This document shows, one piece after another, positions 1 to 5,154 of a DNA stretch of 6,476 nt. Position numbers and translations under genes: made by a program. Numbering within the stretch: position 1 is the first letter of the stretch; each line of letters starts with the position of its first letter. The stretch is from Bacteroidales bacterium (GTDB lineage Bacteria; Bacteroidota; Bacteroidia; Bacteroidales; GCA-2748055): assembly GCA_024763595.1 (NCBI GenBank), contig JANTFK010000199.1:1-6476 (forward strand), in the 5' to 3' direction. Below the pieces are notes generated by a model, which had not been told where the DNA came from, made no database searches, and saw only the letters and a program-made list of their open reading frames with translations.

Positions 1-178
1 CAGGGCCGCACTTGTTCGAGTCATGGTAAGGTGAGCAAAAACCACGGAGCTAATTTTACCAGGGCCGCACTTGTTCGAGTCATGGTAAGGTGAGCAAAAA
101 CCACGGAGCTAATTTTTGCGAAAGCCGAGGCCAGGGCCGAACTTATTCGAGCCATGGTAAGGTGAGCAAAAAACACGA
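1..178. repeat. Tandem array of ~59 bp units, three copies, cut by left edge
   Basis: Three copies of a unit beginning CAGGGCCGCACTTGTTCGAG start at 1, 60 and 132. Copies 1 and 2 are nearly identical over 57 bases. Copy 3 is diverged (for example GCACTTGTT to GAACTTATT) and is preceded by about 13 extra bases, GCGAAAGCCGAGG, so the period is 59 then 72. Neither period is a clean protein repeat: 59 is not a multiple of three, and each copy carries a TGA after its GGTAAGG in the same relative frame. The minus strand has an open frame across the array, but successive copies are read in different frames, so I do not call a protein. I do not recognise the repeat family. The array probably continues to the left of the window. 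Confidence 0.9.
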
Positions 179-212
179 ATTGATTTCCGGATTGATGGAC
201 CCATAATTTTCT

Positions 213-244
213 ATTGCTAAATGGCCATATCAATGTTAATTTTG
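213..244 (+). promoter_or_regulatory. Bacteroidota-type promoter of the brnT-remnant/antitoxin locus
   Basis: TAATTTTG at 237-244 is an exact match to the -7 consensus TAnnTTTG. ATTG at 213-216 lies 20 bases upstream and fits the -33 element (TTG/TTTG). Transcription would begin near 250, about 10 bases before the brnT-like ATG at 260 and about 25 bases before the antitoxin ATG at 276. This placement fits a promoter built for the toxin gene that has since become the antitoxin promoter. Confidence 0.55.
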
Positions 245-259
245 TTTGTGGTTGAGCAA

Positions 260-298
260 ATGTACTTTGAGTGGGATGAAAAAAAGAATAGAGTATAG
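260..298 (+). pseudogene. brnT: N-terminal remnant of a brnT (DUF497) toxin gene
   Basis: ATG at 260 opens a 12-codon frame reading MYFEWDEKKNRV and ending in TAG at 296-298. BrnT (DUF497) ribonuclease toxins characteristically begin M-x-F-E-W-D-x-x-K-N-x-x-N, so about ten residues fit the family start. The rest of the toxin, roughly 80 more residues with its catalytic site, is absent. The same bases in the +1 frame (276 onward) form the start of the downstream antitoxin gene. In brnTA-type loci the toxin normally precedes and abuts the antitoxin, so position and order both fit. I infer that a deletion fused the toxin start to the antitoxin start. The match is short, and chance resemblance is the main alternative. 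Confidence 0.6.
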
Positions 299-515
299 CA
301 ATGAACCTCTGGGGGACGTCAGGATTACTAAGGACTTTCTTGCATCCCCGGAGAATCTTGTTTTCAGGGACGAGACTGTCAAGATCACAATTTCATTAAG
401 TCGTCAAAGTGTTGATTTCTTTAAGCAAGTAGCGAAGGCACATTCTACCCAATATCAGAAACTGATTCGTCGTCTGTTAGATGAGTATGCTGTCAGGCAC
501 AAAAATGCTTCCTGA
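276..515 (+). CDS. Orphan ribbon-helix-helix (CopG/BrnA-like) antitoxin
   Basis: This 79-residue protein looks like a CopG/BrnA-type antitoxin, a DNA-binding protein that normally neutralises a BrnT-type RNase and represses its own operon. A variable N-terminus with the motif DFLASPENL (residues 20-28) is followed by a ribbon-helix-helix fold: strand VKITISLS (35-42), helix 1 about 43-56 (SVDFFKQVAKAH) and helix 2 about 60-75 (YQKLIRRLLDEYAVRH). I chose ATG 276 because related proteins start MKK-(K/R)-I-x-Y. An in-frame TTG at 246 would add ten unlikely residues. No partner toxin remains: only the brnT start survives upstream (260-298), overlapping this gene in another frame. The protein looks intact and may persist as a free-standing repressor or as an anti-toxin against BrnT elsewhere. 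Family is fairly certain, present role is inference. Confidence 0.8.
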   Translation: MKKRIEYSNEPLGDVRITKDFLASPENLVFRDETVKITISLSRQSVDFFKQVAKAHSTQYQKLIRRLLDEYAVRHKNAS

Positions 516-540
516 CAAATATTCATTATTCAACTGAAAC

Positions 541-571
541 TTTGGCACTTCTGTTTTCATAGAAGTTCAAA
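541..571. other. Imperfect hairpin after the antitoxin gene
   Basis: ACTTCT (547-552) pairs with AGAAGT (561-566) around an 8-base loop. An outer TTTG (541-544) pairs with CAAA (568-571), with a small internal bulge. It begins 25 bases after the antitoxin stop. There is no T-run after it, so it is a weak terminator candidate at best. Confidence 0.3.
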
Positions 572-622
572 ATGTTTGATCCATTTTATACTCGTTTCAT
601 TTTTATATTGAATAGGCTGATA

Positions 623-734
623 ATTAACTATTTAGGATTGATCTCTGTTTGGTATATGGTACAGACATGTCTGATGTCGACACAAAGGACAAAAACAGAA
701 ACAGATATAAAATATCCAGTTATTAACTATTTAG
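623..734 (+). repeat. Pair of 13 bp direct repeats upstream of the mntA promoter
   Basis: ATTAACTATTTAG occurs exactly at 623-635 and again at 722-734, 99 bases apart. After each copy the sequence continues similarly (GGATTGAT...TTTGG versus ATGTTGATTTGG), so the second copy leads into the -33 box of the mntA promoter. This suggests a partial duplication of the upstream control region. The stretch 516-741 otherwise holds no gene I can support: a 60-codon open frame at 572-754 has no recognisable features. Confidence 0.5.
662..682. promoter_or_regulatory. Clustered TGTC/GACA palindromes, possible auxiliary operator
   Basis: CAGACATGTCTG at 662-673 is a perfect 12-base palindrome. TGTCGACA at 675-682 is a perfect 8-base palindrome immediately after it. 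Both use the GACA/TGTC half-sites that also make up the main inverted repeat at 771-787, about 100 bases downstream. An auxiliary binding site for the XRE domain of the mntA product is possible, but half-site spacing differs, so this is inference. Confidence 0.3.
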
Positions 735-741
735 ATGTTGA

Positions 742-773
742 TTTGGATAATTGAGATAAAAATGATATTTTTG
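742..773 (+). promoter_or_regulatory. Bacteroidota-type promoter of the mntA-hepT operon
   Basis: TTTG at 742-745 (-33) and TATTTTTG at 766-773 (-7, an exact TAnnTTTG match) are separated by 20 bases, the usual spacing in Bacteroidota. The predicted start of transcription falls near 779-782, only 7-10 bases before the ATG at 789. The mRNA would therefore be nearly leaderless and lack a Shine-Dalgarno site. The -7 box shares its last three bases with the operator that follows. Confidence 0.65.
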
Positions 774-787
774 ACATAAAGTGTCAA
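771..787. promoter_or_regulatory. Operator: perfect inverted repeat TTGACA-N5-TGTCAA
   Basis: TTGACA (771-776) and TGTCAA (782-787) are perfect reverse complements around TAAAG. The site overlaps the end of the -7 box, covers the predicted transcription start and ends one base before the mntA ATG at 789. A protein bound here would block initiation. The XRE domain at the N-terminus of the mntA product is the obvious ligand, giving autorepression. Confidence 0.7.
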
Positions 788-788
788 G

Positions 789-1394
789 ATGAATAGCGTC
801 AAGCCGGAAAATTTTGGTTTTTCAATTAGAAAACTAAGGGAGGAGAAAGAACTACCCTTAAGGAAAGTTGCAGCATACCTTGATATTGACATGGCTATAC
901 TCAGCAAGATTGAACGGGGAAAAAGAGATGCTACCCGGATGCAGGTTATAAAGCTTGCCAGTTTTTATGAGGTGGATGAAGACGATCTTCTGGTGGCATG
1001 GCTTTCTGATAGATTGGTTTATGATCTGAAGGGTGAGAAGAACGCTGTGAAAGCGCTGCATCTGGCTGAAGAGAAAGTTGCGTACAGGATGGTCAGATCC
1101 GGCAGCTCTTTAATGGTGGAGAAGTTAGGGAGTATAATGCAACAATTCCCGGCAATCAGGAAGGCGTGGCTGTTTGGCTCCTTTGCAAGGCAGGAGGGTA
1201 CCGATGAGAGCGATATAGATGTTCTTATCGATGTCCCAAAAGAAGAAATATTTACGCTTTTTGATATTGCTGAGGTTAAGCAGAGGTTAAAGCAGATTGC
1301 AAACCGTAAAGTTGATGTGGTGATGTTAAGAGCACTGAGACCTTCTGTAAAAGAGAGAATTCAACCGGATCTGAAATTGATCTATGAAGCCTGA
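789..1394 (+). CDS. mntA: XRE-HTH/MNT fusion antitoxin (MntA-like nucleotidyltransferase)
   Basis: This 201-residue protein joins two domains. Residues about 8-75 form an XRE/Cro-type helix-turn-helix (IRKLREEKELPLRKVAAYLD, then ILSKIERGKRDATR), expected to bind the adjacent operator. Residues about 108-201 are a minimal nucleotidyltransferase of the MNT/Pol-beta type: the GS motif is G130-S131 in LFGSFARQEG, the two metal-binding aspartates are D142 and D144 in SDIDV, and a third acidic residue is D176 in KVDVV. All catalytic residues are present. In the characterised Shewanella MntA-HepT pair the MNT protein neutralises the HEPN toxin by adding AMP to the tyrosine of its active-site motif. 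I infer the same here. ATG 789 is the first start after the operator and gives a complete HTH. The end overlaps the toxin gene by 11 bases, so the two are translationally coupled, antitoxin first. Confidence 0.88.
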   Translation: MNSVKPENFGFSIRKLREEKELPLRKVAAYLDIDMAILSKIERGKRDATRMQVIKLASFYEVDEDDLLVAWLSDRLVYDLKGEKNAVKALHLAEEKVAYRMVRSGSSLMVEKLGSIMQQFPAIRKAWLFGSFARQEGTDESDIDVLIDVPKEEIFTLFDIAEVKQRLKQIANRKVDVVMLRALRPSVKERIQPDLKLIYEA

Positions 1395-1740
1395 TGAGCT
1401 GACCAGTCATGAGAGAATACAACATATTCTGAATGCTATTCAGGATATTCAGTCATTTACTGAAGGATTTTCATTGGATGGTTTTAAACGAGACACAAAG
1501 ACATATTATGCATGCCTGTATCAATTTGCAGTCATAGGTGAAGCCGTCGTAAACAGTGGGAACAAGATATTAGAGAAATACGATTATCCCTGGTATAAGG
1601 TCAGATCATTCAGGAATTTCATTATGCATGAATATCATGCCATTGATGTGCAGGTGGTGTGGGACACTATCAGGCTCATTTTGCCTGGGTTTAAAAAGAT
1701 GATGGAATATATCACGGAAAAGGAGTTTGATGCTCAATAA
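1384..1740 (+). CDS. hepT: HEPN-family toxin (HepT-like RNase)
   Basis: This 118-residue, all-helical protein belongs to the DUF86/HepT-like group of HEPN proteins. It carries the catalytic motif RX4HXY exactly: R77-NFIM-H82-E-Y84. In studied relatives the arginine and histidine form the RNase active site at a dimer interface, and the tyrosine is the residue AMPylated by the MNT partner. Upstream sequence YACLYQFAVIGEAV (about 42-55) matches the usual second helix of the family. Length is normal and there is no internal lesion, so the toxin should be active. Its ATG lies inside the last codons of the antitoxin gene (11-base overlap, different frame). Toxin output therefore depends on translation of mntA. 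The RNA target cannot be predicted. Confidence 0.88.
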   Translation: MKPDELTSHERIQHILNAIQDIQSFTEGFSLDGFKRDTKTYYACLYQFAVIGEAVVNSGNKILEKYDYPWYKVRSFRNFIMHEYHAIDVQVVWDTIRLILPGFKKMMEYITEKEFDAQ

Positions 1741-1831
1741 CTGATTGTTTACTAAAGAGAAGCTCTCCGGTATGGAGATCAGAGTATCAGTGCCTCATAG
1801 ATTTGGATAAAATAGATAAAAACCAAACGTG

Positions 1832-1854
1832 TAATTACAGGTTTATTGTAATTA
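1832..1854. other. AT-rich inverted repeat downstream of hepT
   Basis: TAATTACA (1832-1839) and TGTAATTA (1847-1854) are perfect reverse complements around a 7-base spacer. GTAATTACAGGT is also echoed directly as GTAATTATACAGGT (1848-1861). There is no U-tract after it. A protein-binding site or a weak transcript end are both possible. From 1741 to about 1921 I see no supportable gene. Confidence 0.35.
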
Positions 1855-1921
1855 TACAGGTGTATTTTCTGTATTTGTCTCATATTGTGCAGAATAAATA
1901 TCCAGAATTCTACAACTATGA

Positions 1922-2083
1922 TACGTTTTTTTACTGAATACCTTCTCGACTGGAAAAACCGCAGCCACAGAGGCCAATGATTCACTCGCCTGGGACTGCG
2001 GTTTGAAATATCACCTTGCAGGGGTATACCGCTACTATTACAACGAGATATTCGGGTTTTCAGCAGGTTGCTATAGTCACTAA
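1922..2083 (+). pseudogene. Possible C-terminal fragment of an outer-membrane beta-barrel protein
   Basis: A 53-codon frame without a plausible start runs from a TGA at 1919-1921 to TAA at 2081-2083. Its last 34 residues (from 1979) include LAWDCGLKYHLAGVYRYYY and then FGFSAGCYSH, an alternating, tyrosine- and glycine-rich pattern like the last strands of Bacteroidota beta-barrel proteins. Base composition here is richer in GC than the toxin-antitoxin region to the left and resembles the recG side. It is convergent with recG, and the two stop codons overlap. I infer that it is the surviving 3' end of a gene that lost the rest when the accessory DNA arrived. The piece is short, the family call is weak, and a hairpin lies within it, so chance coding appearance is possible. 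Confidence 0.3.
1954..2004 (-). terminator. Candidate intrinsic terminator for recG
   Basis: On the minus strand AAACCGCAG (2004-1996) pairs perfectly with CTGCGGTTT (1964-1956), and the right arm runs into a short T-tract, giving CTGCGGTTTTTCC. The loop is large (31 bases), with some inner pairing between AGGC (1971-1974) and GCCT (1988-1991). It lies about 75-125 bases beyond the recG stop. The long loop and short T-tract keep confidence modest. On the plus strand there is no T-tract. Confidence 0.4.
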
Positions 2084-4182
2084 CTAATATTCCCCCAGTC
2101 GATATGTCCGGGGTCTCCCTTCTTGATGTGCCTGGTGAAGATGTGATTCTTTTCCAGGGTGAGGTCGGAATCCTCTGCGATGATCAGTTCTGCCGTATCA
2201 CGTGCCAGTTGGAGGATCTGGCCGTCTTTTCCCAGGTGGGCTATCTTCAGGTTGAAGGGAACGCCACTCTGCTGGGTTCCTTCAATGTTTCCGGGTCCGC
2301 GCAGCTTCAGGTCCACTTCGGCTATCTCAAAGCCGTCATTGGTGCGTACCATGGTATCGATTCGCTTTCTTCCCTCTTCCGACAGCTTATAACCTGTCAT
2401 CAGAATACAGTATGACTGATCGGCACCGCGGCCAACCCGGCCCCTGAGCTGGTGCAGTTGTGAGAGGCCAAACCGTTCGGCACTTTCGATGATCATGATG
2501 GAGGCATTGGGGACATCCACCCCCACTTCGATGACGGTAGTGGCGATCATGATCCGGGTACGGCCGGCAACAAAGTGTTTCATGGAGATCTCCTTTTCCT
2601 CCGGTTTCATTTTTCCGTGTACCACACTTATCTGGTATTCCGGGGGAGGGAAGGCACGGGAGATGCTTTCCAGGCCATCTTCAAGGTCTTTGTAATCCAT
2701 GGACTCCGATTCCCTGATTAACGGGTAGACAATGTATGCCTGTTTACCCAGTGCCAGTTGTTTTTTCAGGAAACCAAATACCATGAGCCGTTTGGAATCA
2801 AAAGAGTGCCTGGTAATGATGGGTTTTCGGCCGGGGGGCATTTCATCAATGACCGATACATCCAGGTCCCCGTACAGGGTCATGGCCAGGGTGCGTGGGA
2901 TGGGGGTGGCGGTCATGACCAGGACATGGGGCAGCAGATCGGCTTTTTTCCATAAACGGGCCCGTTGAGCCACGCCGAAGCGGTGCTGCTCATCGATCAC
3001 AACCAGTCCCAGGTTCCTGAATTGTACCACATCCTCGATCAGGGCATGGGTGCCGATCAGGATCTTCAGTGACCCGTCCTCCAGTCCTTCATGGATGGGT
3101 ATTCGCTCACTCTTCTTAACGGAGCCGGTCAGGAGTGCAACTTTCAGATCCATACCCTCCAGGAAACGGGTAATGCTTTTGTAATGCTGCTGTGCCAGAA
3201 TCTCGGTGGGAGCCATGATGCAGGCCTGGTAGCCGTTATCAATGGCAATAAGCATAGACATCAGGGCAACCAGTGTCTTTCCGCTTCCCACATCGCCCTG
3301 CAACAGCCGGTTCATCTGCCGGCCCGATCCCATGTCACTGCGTATCTCTTTCATTACACGTTTCTGGGCCCCGGTCAGTTCGAAAGGAAGATGTTCTTTA
3401 TAAAATGTATTGAAAATGTCTCCTACCTTTTCAAAAATATTGCCGCGGAAATGCCTGTTCCGGATAGATTTTCCCTGCAGGATATTAAGCTGGATATAGA
3501 AGAGTTCTTCAAATTTCAACCTGAGTGCGGCACGCTTGTATTGTGCCGGTGTATCGGGGAAGTGGATCTGGCGCATGGCAGTGTCCAGGTTCACCAGGTT
3601 GAGTTTCTGCAGGAGCCAGGCGGGTAGTGTCTCCTCAAATTTTACAGGCAGGCCCTTGATCAGGTTGGCCATCAGTTTGCTAATGGCTTTGGAAGTGAGG
3701 TACTGATCTTTCAGCTTTTCGGTTGTAGGGTATACCGCCTGTAACCTGGAACTGACCACATGTTTTTTCTCCGGATCTTCCATCTCAGGATGGACCAGGT
3801 TGAGTTTGCGCCTGTACACAGTGGGTTTGCCAAATACTACCAACTCTTTTCCCACCGGATAGTTTTCCGGGATCCATTTGGCCCCTTTGAACCAGACCAG
3901 TTCCATGCGGCCGGTATTGTCCCGGAAGTCGGCTACCAGCCTTTTCCCCCTGCTTTTACCAATGGTGCTGTATCCGAATATCTTTCCGCGGATCTGGATA
4001 AAAGGCATGTCTGAGGTCACTTCCGATATTGTATAGAAGCGGCTCCGGTCCACATACCGGAAAGGGTAATGTGTGAGCAGCTCCTCAAATGTACCGATGT
4101 TCAGTTCATCGCGCAACAACTGGGCCCGTTTGGGTCCAACCCCCGGAAGAAACTGAATATCCTGTTGAAGATATTGTTGCAT
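2080..4182 (-). CDS. recG: ATP-dependent DNA helicase RecG
   Basis: RecG is a branched-DNA translocase that remodels stalled replication forks and Holliday junctions. This copy is full length at 700 residues. It has an N-terminal HhH-like stretch (FLPGVGPKRAQLL, 11-23), the OB-fold wedge domain (about 55-155, with DNTGRMELVWF), and a two-lobed SF2 helicase. Motif I is GDVGSGKT (296-303), motif II DEQH (397-400, the normal RecG variant of DEAD/H), motif III TATPIPR (424-430) and motif VI QLRGRVGRG (about 578-586). The RecG-specific C-terminal block LRGPG (627-631) followed by GTQQSG (635-640) is intact. ATG 4182 gives the usual N-terminus. The gene stands alone on the minus strand, 49 bp from the divergent methyltransferase gene. 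Its stop codon overlaps that of the plus-strand fragment ending at 2083. Confidence 0.98.
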   Translation of the reverse strand: MQQYLQQDIQFLPGVGPKRAQLLRDELNIGTFEELLTHYPFRYVDRSRFYTISEVTSDMPFIQIRGKIFGYSTIGKSRGKRLVADFRDNTGRMELVWFKGAKWIPENYPVGKELVVFGKPTVYRRKLNLVHPEMEDPEKKHVVSSRLQAVYPTTEKLKDQYLTSKAISKLMANLIKGLPVKFEETLPAWLLQKLNLVNLDTAMRQIHFPDTPAQYKRAALRLKFEELFYIQLNILQGKSIRNRHFRGNIFEKVGDIFNTFYKEHLPFELTGAQKRVMKEIRSDMGSGRQMNRLLQGDVGSGKTLVALMSMLIAIDNGYQACIMAPTEILAQQHYKSITRFLEGMDLKVALLTGSVKKSERIPIHEGLEDGSLKILIGTHALIEDVVQFRNLGLVVIDEQHRFGVAQRARLWKKADLLPHVLVMTATPIPRTLAMTLYGDLDVSVIDEMPPGRKPIITRHSFDSKRLMVFGFLKKQLALGKQAYIVYPLIRESESMDYKDLEDGLESISRAFPPPEYQISVVHGKMKPEEKEISMKHFVAGRTRIMIATTVIEVGVDVPNASIMIIESAERFGLSQLHQLRGRVGRGADQSYCILMTGYKLSEEGRKRIDTMVRTNDGFEIAEVDLKLRGPGNIEGTQQSGVPFNLKIAHLGKDGQILQLARDTAELIIAEDSDLTLEKNHIFTRHIKKGDPGHIDWGNIS

Positions 4183-4231
4183 GCCTGAAGCAAATTACGT
4201 AAAATTAACATTTTGACTTAAAGCCCGGGGC
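4183..4231. promoter_or_regulatory. Divergent intergenic region between recG and the methyltransferase gene
   Basis: These 49 bases must carry the 5' signals of both genes unless promoters lie inside the coding regions. On the minus strand GTAATTTGC (4199-4191) resembles a -7 box with one spacer base missing, but no good TTTG lies at the right distance. On the plus strand ATTTTGAC (4210-4217) is only a partial match. No Shine-Dalgarno site precedes either ATG. Confidence 0.25.
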
Positions 4232-5026
4232 ATGGTCTGGCGAATCCTGCAATATATCCGACACCAGTTTTACTTCAGGAAGAGGAGAGGGTACGGGATA
4301 CACTCACCTTATCTTTTTGGATTTATTAACCAGGTGCTGTTCAACGGTAAGGGTGTGAAGGTTCCGTTGAGCATCACACAGGAGCACCGGCGATTGAAGG
4401 AAGAGTCCACAATGATCGGGACCGGCTCCCCGGGTATGGCTTCGAAGGTAGCATTCTCAGATAAACGAACAGCCGCTTCCTTTGTGAAGGGATCCTCCGT
4501 ATCGGAACGTTACGGGGCCCTGCTACACCGGATCATTAGCTGGTTTGAACCGGAAATGATCGTAGAGCTTGGAACGGGACTGGGGATCAGTACCATGTAC
4601 ATGTCCTCAGCTGCACCCGAAACTCCCCTGCACTCCATAGAGGGCAACAGAGAGCGGGCAGCATTTGCTGCCCAGCTGATCAACCGTTGCTGTCCGGGAC
4701 CTGTCTCTGTTCACCGGGGGGATATAGACGAAAAGCTGGAGGATATCCTGCCCCTGTTACCCATGGTAAAGGGGCGTTTTGTGGCTTTCCTGGACGGGAA
4801 CCACCATTCTGCTCCAACCCTGAAATATACCCGGAAATTGATTGAACAGGCAGGAGATGAGGCGGTGATTATCCTGGACGATATTTACTGGTCCCGCGGA
4901 ATGTGCCTTGCATGGAAGCAGATTTCCCAATGGCCGGAAGTGAGGGTCAGTATCGATCTGTTTCACATGGGGATCCTTTTATTGAGAAGGGATCTGTATA
5001 AAACTTCCCTGAAAATTATGTTTTAA
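4232..5026 (+). CDS. Class I SAM-dependent methyltransferase, Bacteroidota type
   Basis: This 264-residue cytoplasmic protein has a Rossmann-type methyltransferase core. Motif I, which binds S-adenosylmethionine, is VELGTGLGIS (111-120). The acidic end of strand 2 is E137 in HSIEGNRE. FLDGNHH (187-192) and ILDDIYWS (214-221) match later strands of the Methyltransf_24-like (O-methyltransferase-related) group. The N-terminal block GYGIHSPYLFGFI (20-32) is a signature I associate with a small, largely Bacteroidota family of unknown substrate. There is no signal peptide or membrane segment. ATG 4232 places that block at its normal distance from the start. The gene is divergent from recG and followed by a 128 bp gap before the ABC ATPase start, so it is probably its own unit. 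Substrate cannot be inferred. Confidence 0.85.
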   Translation: MVWRILQYIRHQFYFRKRRGYGIHSPYLFGFINQVLFNGKGVKVPLSITQEHRRLKEESTMIGTGSPGMASKVAFSDKRTAASFVKGSSVSERYGALLHRIISWFEPEMIVELGTGLGISTMYMSSAAPETPLHSIEGNRERAAFAAQLINRCCPGPVSVHRGDIDEKLEDILPLLPMVKGRFVAFLDGNHHSAPTLKYTRKLIEQAGDEAVIILDDIYWSRGMCLAWKQISQWPEVRVSIDLFHMGILLLRRDLYKTSLKIMF

Positions 5027-5031
5027 ACCAT

Positions 5032-5067
5032 TTTGAGATTTTATCATCCTAATATTGTTTACTTTCG
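5032..5067 (+). promoter_or_regulatory. Weak candidate promoter of the ABC ATPase/adenosyltransferase pair
   Basis: TACTTTCG at 5060-5067 differs from the -7 consensus TAnnTTTG at one position, and TTTG lies at 5032-5035. The 24-base spacer is longer than usual. A start near 5074 would give a leader of about 80 bases to the ATG at 5155. No other element stands out in the 5027-5154 gap. Confidence 0.3.
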
Positions 5068-5154
5068 TGTTCAAGATCCTCCTGGTTGTACTGACGAGTA
5101 CTGAATATACGGACTTGGCAACCAATGTGCGGGCGGGAGACAACATTTCAGGAT

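Noticed and set aside
1..178. CRISPR array
   Set aside because: Units are about 59 bp tandem copies with no constant-length unique spacers between short palindromic repeats, and no cas genes are present.
21..233. Minus-strand 70-codon open frame across the tandem array
   Set aside because: The repeat period is not a multiple of three, so each copy is read in a different frame. Openness comes from repeat composition and nothing resembles a domain.
572..754. Possible 60-residue protein between the antitoxin and mntA
   Set aside because: No recognisable motif. It overlaps palindromes and a direct repeat and has low-complexity AT-rich composition with no good start signal.
1779..1985. Minus-strand 68-codon frame downstream of recG
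   Set aside because: AT-rich, no family resemblance, and it crosses the hairpin at 1954-2004.
1954..2004. tRNA or integron attC site
   Set aside because: The stem is long but lacks tRNA arms, a CCA-adjacent acceptor stem, and the paired R/L boxes of attC.
3091..3627. Long plus-strand frame of 178 codons inside recG
   Set aside because: It is antisense to the helicase domain of an unmistakable recG gene, with no independent family resemblance.
5125..5154. Upstream ATG extending the ABC ATPase by ten residues
   Set aside because: The added residues (MCGRETTFQD) are uncharacteristic. ATG 5155 gives the normal family start and follows a weak AGGA site.
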